NCBI GenBank assembly: GCA_947561715.1
Contig: OX387200.1
Location: forward strand, 15,316,501-15,380,500
Source: Ascidia mentula
Lineage: Eukaryota > Chordata > Ascidiacea > Phlebobranchia > Ascidiidae
Reading direction: 5' to 3'
DNA length: 64,000 nt
In this document: positions 11,901 through 23,079 of the stretch, piece after piece
How positions within the stretch are numbered: position 1 is the stretch's first letter
Layout: every line of letters begins with the position of its first letter
Notes under the pieces: generated by a model
The model's database searches: none
Seen by the model: the letters and a program-made list of their open reading frames with translations, nothing else
Told to the model about the DNA's origin: nothing
Made by a program: the position numbers and the translations under genes

Positions 11901-14900
11901 TGTGATTAGGGCAACCACCTGTTAGCTTTAGTTACATATTTGAATTGAAATACCATCGCACAGATTTCTATGTTGCCCAGGTTTACGTTGATCAAGTCTG
12001 GCGAAAATTTTGTGACCCGGTGTAATAGTATCTTCCATCCAATGTACCTGTTGAACAATTCTTATCTGTGTATCCAGGGAGACAAACGCACTGATAATCT
12101 GCCACCATATCACTACACGTTGAGTTGTTCTGGCACGGAAGTGGTTCACAGTCGTTGATGTCTGTTCACAAAAACAAATAAACAAACAAATAAATTCTGC
12201 CGCTTTTCCATGCGAAAGCATTTTTTTCGTTTTGATTAAATCATCGAATTTTGAACTACTCTGTAAGTGCAATGGACATGAAATTGCAGCAATACAATTC
12301 TTATTTTCGTTACAACAATCATAGGTGTGTAGTCGGCAGCGTAATAAATCTGTCAAAACTTCAAAAATTCAGTAACAAGGCAATGTTTTTTTACTTGTTG
12401 AACAATTTCTTCCAGTGTACCCAGCATCGCATGTACATTGGTAATCGTTAATAAGGTCTGTACAGTTTCCGCTAGATCCACAAGGCGTAGGAATGCATTC
12501 GTCAATATCTGAAAAATATTAGCGACTATGTCATATCCAATCTACACTTTGTGAGGAATAGGCCTTCTGACACTGAGTGATCGTTTAGCCAACAAGAACA
12601 TTTGGTGTTTTGACACAATCGCACAAGTAAAGTGAAATCATGTTAGAGCACGGTTGACAAACACTTACCGACTGAGCAATTTCTTCCAGTGTATCCAGGG
12701 TTGCAAGTGCAAGTGTAGTTGTTTACCAAATCTGTGCAGCTTCCATTGGCACATGGTTCAGGTATGCACTCGTCAATATCTGCAAATTATAAAAATAAGA
12801 TAAAAAAGTTTTTCCACTATATTTTGTTTTTCCAATTACTCGTGGAGCAGTTTTTATCAGTGTAGCCGGGTAGACAGTCACAACTGTAGTTAGCTATCAA
12901 GTCGGTGCAGGTGGAGTTATGTTTGCAATGAGATGGATCGCATTCATTGATATCTATAAAAGAGTGTAAAATACTGAAATACGTTCATCTACTCTATCTT
13001 TTAGTGAAGCAAATTGGACAAAAATCAGTCTACATTCATCCGAACGATGCTACGATTATCGAATTTCGTTTTTTACGTTACGTAGTTTTCATAAATCCAA
13101 CTCACCAATCGAGCAGTTCTTCCCAGTATATCCTGCTGAGCAGGAACACACATAGTCGTTGACCAAATCCGAGCAGTTTCCATTATGGTGACATGGGTCC
13201 GGCGAACAATCGTTTATGTCTAAGAACAAAGAGTAATACTAAATACCGCCCCTAGGCATCTTAACCTCTATACCTGTTGAGCAGTTCTTGTCTGTATATC
13301 CAGGAAGACAAACACATTGATAATCTGCTACTTTGTCGATACACGTTGAGTTGTGTAGGCATGGGAGTGGTTCACAGTCGTTAATATCTATAAGCGAAGG
13401 TTCAACACGTTTACACCACTTTTTGGTTAACGCAAGGCAACAGTTTGATTTAAAGAGGAAGTCAAATTATTCTTACTTATTGAACAGTTTCTTCCAGTGT
13501 AACCAACGTCGCACGAACAGTTGTAATCATTAATCAAATCAGTGCAATTGCCGTGGGCCCCACAAGGAATTGGGTTGCACTCGTCAATATCTAGAAGATG
13601 TACAAGTTGTGATGGCCTGTTACGTACTACGAAAGGGTCATCGAAACCGGCCTTCGACAATTACTAAATGGTGATAATTTCGTTCTGGTTGCAAATAGTC
13701 GCGTTACTTAAGTACTGATAACCTGTTTAAAGTCATCCTTACCAATGGAACAATTTCTTCCTGTGTAACCTGGGGTACATGTGCAAGTGTAATTGTTCAC
13801 CAAATCAGTACAATTACCGTAAACACATGGTTCTGGAATGCATTCGTTGATATCTGCAATGGATGTTTAGGTTCTGTTTCTTGTATTAGCTTGTAGTTAA
13901 ACAAATTTCACACTAACTTGTCGAGCAATTCTTGTCGGTGTAGCCAGGTAGACAGATACAATTATAATCAGCTATAAGATCGCTGCATGTTGATCCATGT
14001 TGACAAGGCAGTGGATCGCAGTCGTTTATGTCTACAGGAAGGTTTCGTGTTGGCTGTTAGGGCGTGAAAATTATCGCAATATAAGTGAACAATTTTGTAA
14101 GTAAGACAGAAGGAAAAATACTAATTAACTGTGACATTCCACCTCGAGGTTGGATGTCGCCCCAAAACACAAAACCTCATCCAATGTGGAAAATACTACT
14201 ACACTGGGTCTCAAAGTTTTCGCCAAACTTCACGTATAAGTCTGTGTACAACAGAAATCTGTGCGACTTTAACGGTTAAGGTGTGATTAGGGCAACCACC
14301 TGTTAATTTTAGTTACATATTTAAATTGAAATACCATCGCACAGATTTCTATGTTGCCCAGGTTTACGTTGATCAAGTCCGGCGAAAATTTTGTGACCCG
14401 GTGCAATAGTATCTTCCATCCAATGTACCTGTTGAACAATTCTTATCTGTGTATCCAGGGAGACAAACGCACTGATAATCTGCCACCATATCACTACACG
14501 TTGAGTTGTTCTGGCACGGAAGTGGTTCACAGTCGTTAATGTCTGTTCACAAAAACAAATAAACAAACAAATAAATTCTGCCGCTTTTCCATGCGAAAGC
14601 ATTTTTTTCGTTTTGATTAAATCATCGAATTTTGAACTACTCTGTAAGAGTTTCCGCTTCAGTCTTAAATTACTTAGTATTTTCGGTGACGTAGGCTATT
14701 AATGGTACCTGCTATTCACTAATGGTATGTGCAGTTTTAGATCACGTCATGAATATTACCTACAGCTTCAGAGATACATATGCGATCACACACAGTAGTG
14801 ATATAGGTTTATTAACAAGGTTTGAACTTTGTATGTAGACCTACCCGCCTCGCAGTTTGTTCCATTATACCCAAGTACGCAGTCACAAATATATCTGTTA

Positions 14901-17900
14901 AGTTGATTGTTGCAAGTCGCTCCGTTCAGACATGGTGATGATTCACATTCATTGATATCTTATCAAAAGTAAAGATTGAATATATAAAAATGTTTATATA
15001 AAGCATAGTTCTCCCACTGACAACTTTCATTGGTCTTGGGATCGTGGCACTAAAATTCTTGCAAAAAGTGATTAGGACTGACCTAGATTATTGAATAGAT
15101 TCTATTTGAATAAGACTACCGATGGTGCCGCGTAGGCGAAATATACGTATTCTATAAACCAGTATCTTGAAAGATTGTTTAATAATCTAGGTCAGTCCTA
15201 GTAATCACTTTTTGCAAGTATAGATTGGTTGTGCTGTCATGCGTGAATCTGCAAACTTCACATTTCGTCGGTGGAGGTGTAAATTACCATGGCAAATTAC
15301 GCTTCAGCGCTGCTAGGACTTGCAAACAAACACTTCTCCCAAATGTTTTGCAGGCGGTACACATCCGTACCTGTTTCGCAATTTTTGCCTGTGTATCCTG
15401 GGGTGCATACACAGGAATAGTCGTTAACATGGTCAACGCACGTTGAGCTGTGCTGACAAAGGGATGGATTGCAATCGTCAATGTCTGCAAAACGCAATGT
15501 TTAAATTAAAATTAGGTGTCCTCCTTTTGCTCTTGTAGGGTGATTAGTCGATGTCTCACACCTAGTGTGTCAGTCCAGTGACTCTTACAAATAATGATAG
15601 ATAATCCTTTTCTTGCAGCAATTCTCGGAAAGATCCCCTTGACGGGTTAGTTATATTTTTTGCCCTTCGGGGCGTTGGTTGATTATAATTAAGGCCTTAA
15701 ATATCATGGCAAAGCAAAAACTCTAGTAACTGAAACCGCAGTTTAAAGGGTACAAATTGATAAGATTTCGTGACCTGACATTTTTGAAACAAGCGGTGGT
15801 TTACTGTTTTTGTTACTTGCATCCGGCACAGTTGATTTAGGTCAGTGTAACATCCCTTATGGCTGTTGCCAATGTTTGACAACAGGACGCATGTAGGACA
15901 AGATCCACGCGAAAATGCTAGAAAGAAATGTGTTTATTTATTAGGCAACGTTCCTTACCGGTTTGACAGTTTTTGTCGGTGTATCCCGGAACACAGAAGC
16001 AAGTGTAATCTAAAATATCGTCGCTACACGTGGCATTGTTGACACAAGGCGTGGATTCACATGCGTTGACATCTGGTCAGAATGTAAATGTTAAAACAAC
16101 TTCTGGCAAAAATATACTCTTGAAGTAAATAGTTTAGCGGAACTACATCGTATCTTCTTACATTTGTTTGCCACTAACAGGGTGACAAAAGCGCCCAATT
16201 TTCCTTTTTCCCCCTGCCTTTTCACAAAGCGGGATGCCGCAAGCAACCTTTTTTTCAGTGACATCGGACATGTTTTACATGCAGAGGTTTTTGCCATGCT
16301 ACAACAGCGTGTTGGTAGATGCAGCGACTTAATTAGAATTCTAGGGAAATGTGTTAAGTTACCGCGAAGAGCAAGATTTAAGTAATTCAATAGATATGTT
16401 ACGATGCCTAACTGTGCTTTGTGATAACATTGCTGAATAAGGTAAGTTGCGGGTTTTATAGCTGGAACTACTGACTTCGCCTAAAGGTTGAGTGGCATAA
16501 AAACAGTGCAGACCGTGACTCGGCTTTCTGGCGTACATTTACCCTCATTTTGCTCCCGCAGTATGTATCCTGAAATGCATGCAATTATCTGATCACCTGT
16601 GTTAGCCGACGAATTCACAATATCAGATGTACCAGACGAGAAATAGTAGATTCGCAAAACCGAGGTTGATGAAAATGTTTGGCTCACCGATAGACCTCCG
16701 GTTAGTTTCACAGATAATTCGTTTCCTTCGTAAATCTGTAGATAGAATTTCTTTGTTCCGTGGAAAAAATATAGACGTATTTTCAAAAACAGCGTCTTAG
16801 ATTTAAGTATTTGGATAAGAGGTAATGGTTTCAAACACAATGTCTTGTTTTTTGTACTGTTTATAAGTATAACCAAACATGCTTTTAAAACAACCGCTTT
16901 TTCGATAGGGTATGGACCTATATACTTTCACTATCGCAAAAATAAGAGCACTGCATTTTAAGTAAACGTTTTGACGGACGATTTTTCTGTGATTCGGATC
17001 TACCAGCTCATTCAACGCCTCTACAACTTTAGTTTACTCGGTTTTTGTTAAAGAGCTACAGATAAACAAATTAAATTAGGGAATGAACTGTGAAGATTGT
17101 GAACTAACACAAATCACTTATGATACGGTGTTATACTAGGTAACTAACATTTGGTCAACTATGTAACCTCAAAAATACTGCTGCTGTCGTTTTGCAACGT
17201 GACTGCAGTTTTCAAGCCTATTTTTGATCCAGCGGAAAGGAAATTCCATCCACACTGCTGGACACCCTTGGCACCGGAAAGATCCAACGACAGCTCTGTG
17301 TTGCCTGCAGTCTGGGTATATCCGCATGTTGCAACTAAAAGTAAGTGTTTTGGCGTTTAGTATTATCAGACAGAAGGGAGTTATTTTTTTCGATTCTGTA
17401 CTGCTGTTATGTAAGTGATAGTGTTCATAGATGTTAATATAGAAGCAAACAAATATTTTTAAGTGTGCTTTTGCTGTTTATCACGCGGTTTAGTAATTTG
17501 CACTAAATACGTTTAGTTCTGATAATTTATTTAAATAGCAACAGCTTGAAATTACGGGTGAGTGAGGTATTGTTGGTTGGGTATTTTACTAGAAATTACA
17601 GATGACAGTGTACTGCTATGGTTCACACGTATTGACACACCTTCCATGTATTGGAATAGAAATCCTGTGTCGCTCACAGATGAATCGCTTTGAAAAACAA
17701 GTCTTGCTGAGGAGCTGTGAATTACGATGTTTATGTTGTTTGTGCTTCCTCTGTATGTTCCAAGTAGATTGTTGCCACCAAACACCTGCATAAAATACAA
17801 TTTTTTGAGTATTTAAGGCTTTTGTTTCGAGTGCATGTATTTCGCACAAAAGACTTAGTTTCGGTTTAATTTCGGTATACATAAAGTTTGTAGGTAAGTT

Positions 17901-19198
17901 AAATACAAACAGAATGTAAATGCTAAAGATAGGGCAGTTGTGTGCCTGTGACGGCGTGAAAAAAGATGACATACTCTCAATGGGAATGATTGCATTTATA
18001 TGGGCAACCACAGGTGGAATTTAATCAGTTAGTCAGTAAACTGAATCACAAGCACATGCAAATGTTTACACCATTGCTTATACCTTTAAATAGTCGCAAC
18101 AGCTTTCCGTATTGAGGGTAACAATTTTAATATACAAACTCCCGCTAATGTTTTGAGGGGTCACGGTCCACGTGCAGTTCGAGTTGTCTTCATAGTAATT
18201 GGGATAGCCTACAGAATACGCTTCTTGGATGCTACTGTTTGCCACAAAATCCCCACCACATGTTTGTGCTGTATTATAACAAGGTGTGATTACTAAATTT
18301 GGCTTAATTGCCTGTGTTCAATGATTCGGTCATGTGCGTATGTTTAATGAAAGGAAGTCATCAATAATTTGTGGTCTGTTCGCCATTAATTAAGTGATTC
18401 GTATTGTGTTGCCTACTTCTGTGGCCAATATGGACAACGGTCCAATCCAAACGGAGAATTTTGTTATAATACGGAAGACTTTGTCCAGTATTATATTAAT
18501 CCCAATGTTTCAGTAATTTTTAAATCATCGTACAGTATTAAATTGCAATTATTTTTATACTTACGCGAAAATAGGATTCATATTTCAACAAAACAAACAC
18601 TTTGATTCACTAAGTACGTACAATTTAAATAAATTGTCACTGACGCTGCCAGGCATGTTTTATTGCTGAATATGCCAGAAGAGCAGTATTCAGCAACGTG
18701 CTATTTAATTTTTTTGTATTCAAGCAACGTTAAGCAGCATTTCTAAAGTACTAAAAATAGTAAGGTTCACAGGCTTCACAGCCAAGGCATTGCAGCCAAG
18801 CTGGATCAGCCTCTTTTCCCGACATCAAGTCGGAGCGAGATCTGAAAAATCAAGCTCCCGGTGAGGTTTGAACTTACGACCCTGGGCTAACCAGGCCCAA
18901 AGCTCTACCAACTGAGCTACAGAAGCTCAGTGGCTTCACGGGGTATATTGTGGCCAAGGTACACTGGTGCGCAAGCGCACAACTTGTCAGGCGACCTTCA
19001 CATGCGTAGAGGATCTCCACCACCGTAATCAGACAACGCATAAGTAATACCATGTATTAAAAATAGTTTGCCAAATGGCAAAAGGCACGGAAACACACAA
19101 GGAGAAATGAAATGCACCTTACCCGAGGAAAATTTCAATTGTCCCAGAATAAGAGCAGCGAAACAGTAAGTGCTTGATTTCATCATATGCCACTTCAT
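3582..19198 (-). CDS. Giant CUB-EGF protein gene (signal peptide, 2 CUB, 45 EGF), 3' end not found
   Basis: Multi-exon gene for a secreted or cell-surface protein. Exons in coding order: 19198-19123 (signal peptide), 18268-18084 and 17785-17641 (CUB 1), 17334-17168 and 16735-16543 (CUB 2), 16072-15959, 15484-15371 and 14958-14845 (single EGF domains), then 42 EGF exons from 14542 down to 3582. All exon joins keep phase: phase 1 at domain borders, phase 0 inside each CUB. The visible exons sum to about 1956 codons. The EGF domains carry the calcium-binding consensus (D-I-D/N-E-C and C-x-D/N-x4-Y-x-C). Such proteins usually act in extracellular matrix or adhesion. CUB followed by many EGF domains recalls sea-urchin fibropellins, but no avidin-like, LNR or transmembrane part is seen, so orthology is left open. 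The start chosen is the ATG at 19198; in-frame ATGs at 19186 and 19183 would also leave a signal peptide. Confidence 0.85.
5933..8313 (-). repeat. EGF array unit 2 (nine EGF exons)
   Basis: The nine exons lie 2381 bp to the right of those of unit 1 (5963-6076 through 8078-8191). All splice sites and all cysteines are kept. It differs from unit 1 by a few substitutions, for example gttaatccaaatc instead of ataaatccaactc beside the first exon. Confidence 0.9.
8314..10694 (-). repeat. EGF array unit 3 (nine EGF exons)
   Basis: The nine exons lie 4762 bp to the right of those of unit 1 (8344-8457 through 10459-10572). All remain open and spliceable. It shares the gttaatccaaatc variant with unit 2 and several right-hand variants with unit 4 (ttgaacaatt in place of tagaacaatt), a mosaic expected from exchange between copies. 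Confidence 0.9.
10695..13075 (-). repeat. EGF array unit 4 (nine EGF exons)
   Basis: The nine exons lie 7143 bp to the right of those of unit 1 (10725-10838 through 12840-12953). All are intact. It has private substitutions, such as H to Q after the PCGA stretch of the third exon and P to H in the ninth exon, none of which touch a cysteine. Confidence 0.9.
13076..14648 (-). repeat. EGF array unit 5, partial (six EGF exons)
   Basis: Only six exons are present: 13106-13219, 13274-13387, 13477-13590, 13743-13853, 13918-14031 and 14429-14542. Identity to the other units ends at 14648, inside the intron upstream (in coding sense) of the sixth exon. This is the upstream end of the array, and the junction with single-copy sequence marks the original exchange point. 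Confidence 0.9.
14845..14958 (-). CDS. Single EGF exon 3
   Basis: A 114-bp phase 1-1 exon encoding [15 protein letters not shown], then RYICDC and GYNGTNC. It is complete with six cysteines and is the last EGF exon before the tandem array, separated from it by 197 bp of single-copy sequence. Confidence 0.8.
15058..15218. mobile_element. MITE-like inverted-repeat element in an EGF-gene intron
   Basis: A 161-bp segment begins cttgcaaaaagtgattaggactgac (first bases cttgcaaaaagtgatta) and ends with its reverse complement (taatcactttttgcaag). The inverted arms extend for about 35 bp through the sequence gactgacctagattatt. Short length, long terminal inverted repeats and intronic position fit a non-autonomous DNA element (MITE). 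No clear target-site duplication is seen. Confidence 0.6.
15371..15484 (-). CDS. Single EGF exon 2 (calcium-binding type)
   Basis: A 114-bp phase 1-1 exon encoding [16 protein letters not shown], then VNDYSCVC and GYTGKNC, a complete six-cysteine calcium-binding EGF domain. It is single copy and lies between the CUB exons and the array. Confidence 0.82.
15959..16072 (-). CDS. Single EGF exon 1 (calcium-binding type)
   Basis: A 114-bp exon with phase 1 at both ends encodes one EGF domain with six cysteines: VNACESTPC, then NNATC, then DYTCFC and GYTDKNC. It is the first EGF after the CUB pair and clearly differs from the tandem array exons. Splice signals: acceptor ag before the at-gtc-aac start, donor gtaagg after. 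Confidence 0.8.
16543..17334 (-). CDS. CUB-like domain 2 (two exons)
   Basis: Exon 17334-17168 begins [19 protein letters not shown] and ends SSSIFE. Exon 16735-16543 continues [14 protein letters not shown] and ends phase 1 at a donor that joins the first EGF exon. Exon lengths (167 and 193 bp) and phases (1 in, 0 inside, 1 out) match those of CUB domain 1, although the sequence is more diverged: the N-terminal YP..Y..N motif is weak. The reading as a divergent CUB domain rests on the IYEGN segment, shared gene structure and position. Confidence 0.65.
17641..18268 (-). CDS. CUB domain 1 (two exons)
   Basis: Exon 18268-18084 encodes CGG, then a [15 protein letters not shown] segment and ends CCDYLK. 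Exon 17785-17641 continues [13 protein letters not shown] and ends with a GFLFQY-type strand. The pattern C..G...YP..Y..N..C.W ... D.....G ... F.SD.S....GF...Y is the CUB consensus. The split sits at phase 0 in the middle of the domain, as in CUB domain 2, so the two arose by domain duplication. CUB domains commonly bind protein or carbohydrate ligands outside the cell. Confidence 0.8.
18764..18993 (-). mobile_element. tRNA-like SINE, family 1, in intron 1 of the CUB-EGF gene
   Basis: On the minus strand a 5' module (ggtcgcctgacaagttgt, then the hairpin gtgcgcttgcgcac) is followed by a tRNA-like head at about 18930-18858. The head has a 7-bp acceptor pairing with wobbles, an A box (tagctcagttgg), an anticodon arm whose loop would read GGT (Thr-like), and a B box (gttcaaacct). 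No CCA or discriminator follows; a short unrelated tail (gctgcaatgcc...) does. The same three-part layout occurs at 60941-61163 and 63419-63641, so it is a dispersed composite SINE and not a tRNA gene. Confidence 0.75.
19123..19198 (-). CDS. Exon 1: signal peptide of CUB-EGF protein
   Basis: Encodes a short start followed by a hydrophobic stretch ([12 protein letters not shown]), typical of a secretory signal peptide. The exon ends in phase 1 at a strong donor (G|GTAAGG) that joins the CUB exon at 18268, whose first full codons read QTCGG, the usual start of a CUB domain. Intron 1 (18269-19122) holds a tRNA-derived SINE. Confidence 0.65.
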
Positions 19199-21050
19199 AA
19201 TCCACACGTTTGGCTTACACACAGATGCTATTTGTAAACACTGATACTTATCATCCGATATACACACATAGCTGCAACTACAGAGACAGTAATAAGATGC
19301 ATGTCAGTTAAAATATATCTGGCCTACCCCCAGTCTCCAAGTCATTCATAGCTTCTACATAAATCACTGGTGTGCTTAATGCATGTGTTTTTTTTTATTC
19401 GCCTTTACCCCGCGAAATGGTAAAACATTAGGTAAGTTTGTCTAAAAATAATAGCCAAGTCTTGTAATGTGTCAGTGTAATAAGCAGTAGGTTTATTGTT
19501 CGAAACTGTCTCACGCGAACGTACGAAAGAGAAATATCCCAACAGAAAATCTATAAATATCAACGAACGGAAAATGATGTGACGCATACAATGCGGTCGA
19601 TTGCATGGTTGGTTTCTCTAACTTGGTTTTTGTAGTTTAGCAATAACTACAGTTTAGAAAATACGTTCGAATTGAAACTGCGTGATGCAAATTGCTCGTT
19701 AATGTCCACTTCCTTGTCTGTATAAAAATGGCATGGTATTGTTCTAAGAGACATTTACCCTCACAGCGACAAAAATGTTTGTGAGCAAAGATAAGTTTGG
19801 TAACTAGAAATGGACAAAACGTTAACTTAAAGTGCATGTGACACGGAAAAATAAATCATGTTAATAATTAAACTAAGAGATGTTCATAACTTCAAAACAT
19901 TTTTGGCGAAAAAAGTAGCTTGATACGGCGACTGGTTTCTGAGATATAGCTGATCAAAGTCGCATTTTTACCGCTGCGAACGAAATCGTGCGAAAGCGAG
20001 ATTATGGTTACGTGACGTCATAGAAGGCGCTTTGGTCGTGCGAGTGCTGGCAGCAAGCCTTATGCGTAGGAATGGAAAACTGGTTTAGTATAGTATTGCA
20101 TCAAACTGGGGACAACAAGTGCAACAAATTTTGATGTTAATTTGAGCTGCAGACAGATGGCCGCTGTTTCAACCTATTATGTCTTACTTAGTTGTGTTAT
20201 AATAAAACAGTTACTGGGACAGGGTGTTCTTGTTGTTACAGCATTTATGATTGCTAACAGTGATACATGAACTTTTGAAAACACGACAGAGACAAACCGT
20301 CAATATAGGATTGTCGTTGTGTCCACTCACAGCAAAAGATAGAAGTAGGTTAATTGAATTCTGCGGCTGGCAAAGACCGCCGAGAAAAACCGACCAAATT
20401 AGCTGATTATGCAACACAGCACTGTTATTCTGTCATAGTATCACTTTTTGTCCGAACAGTAGCGTTGCCTACGAAATCGCGTCATAACTGATTTTTTTAA
20501 TCTGCCACAATCAACCACTAATGTATTTTTCGCTAATAGTTGTAACTAGAAATGTTGGAATCATCAAAAGTCCACACAAAGGTGAGGTTAAAGTTATGAC
20601 ATCACACCCAAAATGACGTCATGTAATGTCACTAAGGAAAGAAACGCACCATCCCCGTCTTATTGAAGTACAGAGTAATGTCGTTGCTGCTATACCCTTT
20701 GGTCTTCTGATAATCATGGACAAATAAGCCTTTGGTTTGTGACAGTGACATATTTTTGTGCGATGTAAAACCTTGTCCTGACCTTAGAGGAAACGTAATC
20801 TGTGGATTCTCCTATGTTTAAAACTATTCGATTTCTGCAATATAAGGCGCCTTCTCCTATGTAAACAATGCATTTTTTCGACGCGAGCGCCTAGTGTGAT
20901 GTCATTTTCGCCTCAGCGCAAAAGGTTTACGATTTTTGGTCGCCGCTAATTTTCGTGCAGTTTTCTACATTTTTTAGTTGACGTAGAACCGAAAAACTTT
21001 GGATATATGTTTTTTTACGCAAAGTTGCCATGACCGTATCATATGCACTT
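19199..21050. other. 5' flank of the CUB-EGF gene, no gene recognised
   Basis: AT-rich sequence without an exon that could be supported. It presumably contains the promoter, but no clear core promoter was identified. Around 20148-20200 lies a degraded relative of the hammerhead-like segment found at 23332-23501 (gctgcagacagatggccgctgtttcaacct begins with the same bases). Confidence 0.5.
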
Positions 21051-21730
21051 TATTTGTCAATTTGGCGCTAAGTCGCTGCATTTCGTAAACGTATTTGTGT
21101 CAACTTTTACTCGATTTTCAACACGTACGGTGGCGCTAGCGCTCGGGTTATTAAATTTGAAATAATAAAACGCTCCAAAAAATAAGCAAAGAGACGTTAG
21201 TCGACAAAACTTTTTTTCTATTCGACAAAACTTCAAACGCACATAACTCTGCCGTTACTCGTGGGATTTCGATAATTTTTTGCAACATGCATAGATTGAC
21301 ACAAAATTTATGAAAATGTAAAAATCTTAAAATTATCAATTTCGAACGATTTTTGTAACGGATATTAATAAGCATTGTTATAAATCAGCTCTAACTTTTT
21401 TCATTAATCGATAGGAAAGATAATTCTACTACCGTTGGAAAGCCCTTTAAAATCCCTTTACAGCGATACCTAACTTGTGCGCGATTTCGCGGGGGAAATA
21501 CCGAATATTAATTATGACCGTCATAACAAGAATCAGTCTTTTACTTATAACTTCGGCTGCAGTTCGACGGAAAAGACAATTCTACCACCTTTGCAAAGCT
21601 TACACAAATACCTTTCCAACGATACCAAACTTGTCTTCTCATTCGTGGGGGACATAAGTTTACCGACCAAATATTGTTCATAACCACGGCCTAAAAAAAA
21701 CAGTTTTTCGATCATAACTTTTTTTCTAGG
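21051..21730. repeat. Diverged tandem repeat block, inverted relative to 23.5 and 25.5 kb
   Basis: Units of roughly 160-170 bp recur with a common pattern (aacttttt...tcgacggaaaaga, aattctac, ccttt.caa, cgatacc.aacttgt, cgtggggg). The block is found in reverse orientation at about 23502-23900 and 25500-25880. It is non-coding; its origin (satellite or part of a large element) is not known. Confidence 0.6.
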
Positions 21731-22083
21731 CACAACAGGAAAGTGCTTTTTATTACCTATCATGTATGTACAAAAGCCAGCAAAAAGTAGTAGATAAAAA
21801 GTAATAAACAAATCTCTTGGTGACAAGTTGCAGTAAAGCACCACAACCAGCTTTTAGTTACATATAGCACAGGCATATAGGATTGCGCAAATAATGTACT
21901 TTTGGCCATAGAGTAAGTTGAGTTTGGTTCACGCATAAATTAGGTTTTGTTTCCACACAAACAAGCTTACTTTGTTTATTCTGAAATTAACAGATGACCT
22001 GATGTAAAACAGAAGCGAATGTTTAACTACAGATCTGGAAAAGTACAGTCATTCCAGGCAAATAATTACCTTTGCCTACGAAA

Positions 22084-22235
22084 AGGTTGCCCAAATCTTC
22101 GGCCCAGAGAATGCTATGCACCATGCAGGATGTAACAAAAGCAAAAAACTTTTCTCAACCGGCATCGTTTTTATTGATTATGAACTACAACAATCATTTC
22201 ACTACAAACTCCATTTTGCAAAAACATCAGACCAT
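22084..22235 (+). mobile_element. Small LINE fragment
   Basis: About 150 bp, starting cccaaatcttcggcccagag, match the segment at about 25139-25276 just after the LINE reverse-transcriptase fragment. It is therefore a second, separate piece of the same element. Confidence 0.6.
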
Positions 22236-23070
22236 AGCCCTGTTTACATGAAATGGTTTGCGAACGAGCTTGCGGGATCGAGCCGTGAAGAACTAACAGA
22301 CCATAACGAGCGAGCTTCGGGGCTCAATTTACATCCGTGGCGATTACAGAGGTGAGATATTTGTGGTATTTATGGGCCAGGCTTTATGCTTACTGGAATA
22401 CTGTGCTTCGCTTTGCATTCATAGTTTTGTATCTTGGTTAAGTTCAATGTTATTTTCGTTTGTTTTAGGTCAGGACAATGGTGGAATGTTATAGTTCCCG
22501 GTTTCAATGATTCCCAGTGGTTGACCCATTTCAGATTGAGTAAAGAATGCTTTGGGTATTTGTGTGAAGAAGTGAGGGAGTCAGGACTTTTCTTTCTTCA
22601 ACACTTTTTTACAACTGGTGTATTGCTTCGTTGGTCCAAATTACTGGACTTTTTCGCAATATTTTTGTCATTTTTTATGAAATAAATATTAATACCAAGC
22701 ACACAAATTAAAACCCCAAAAAGAATATCTTCGAAAAACATCAACAAGCAAACCTAATCTAACTTGATTTTGCCGTCAAATTTTTCGAACAGCTGGTTCG
22801 CGAAAAGAAGCTAGTTGGGCGAACTAGCTTCCGAACCCACCCCTATTAAGCTAGTTCGCCGAAACCGCTTCCGAACTAGCTTGGGCTGTGATGAGTAACG
22901 CTATTTCTGATAATGGCGGAAAGCGGGTAAGAAGCGTGCCGCGAACCCGCTTTAGACGTCCATGTAAGGGCTCATGCAAATTAAGGATCGAAGCTCGCTC
23001 GTTAAGGTCTGTTTGTTTTTCATGGTTCAACGGCGCAAGCTCGTTCGCAAAACCATTTCACCACGCTCAT
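22236..23070 (+). mobile_element. Decayed Harbinger-like DNA transposon
   Basis: The outer parts are inverted repeats: 22243-22335 (catgaaatggtttgcgaacg, gaccataacgagcgagcttc) reads in reverse at about 22975-23070. Inside, a plus-strand exon after an acceptor at about 22467 encodes GQWWNVIVPGF, then QWLTHFRLSKECFGYLCEEV, which resembles the N-terminal region of PIF/Harbinger (HARBI1-type) nucleases (W...F.D..W...FR[ML]S...F..L). The catalytic DDE part is missing, so the copy is dead. Related ends occur at 23960 and 25276. The family call is from motif memory only. Confidence 0.5.
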
Positions 23071-23079
23071 TCTGGCAGA

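Larger units (their letters stand above)
3552..14648 (-). repeat. Tandem array of a 2381-bp, nine-EGF-exon unit (4.66 copies)
   Basis: The same sequence recurs at an exact 2381-bp spacing, for example the same reading frames at 3809, 6190, 8571, 10952 and 13333. Exons and introns are almost equally identical between copies, with only scattered single-base differences. The array starts near 3552 and stops abruptly at 14648, where unit 5 runs into single-copy sequence inside an intron. Because each unit starts and ends inside introns and every exon is phase 1-1, adding or losing a whole unit keeps the reading frame. The near identity of introns points to very recent expansion or ongoing homogenisation. 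Confidence 0.97.

Noticed and set aside
3552-14648. CRISPR-like regular spacing of repeats
   Set aside because: The period is 2381 bp, repeats are exons with splice sites, and the genome is eukaryotic.
3582-14958. Identification of the EGF gene as Notch, fibrillin or fibropellin
   Set aside because: No LNR, ankyrin, TB or avidin-like domain is visible, and the N-terminal CUB pair excludes Notch and fibrillin. The 3' end is missing, so fibropellin cannot be tested.
18858-18930. A possible tRNA-Thr(GGT) gene on the minus strand
   Set aside because: The cloverleaf has many wobble pairs and one T-stem mismatch, and the same head occurs with fixed 5' and 3' modules at two other places, which marks it as a SINE.
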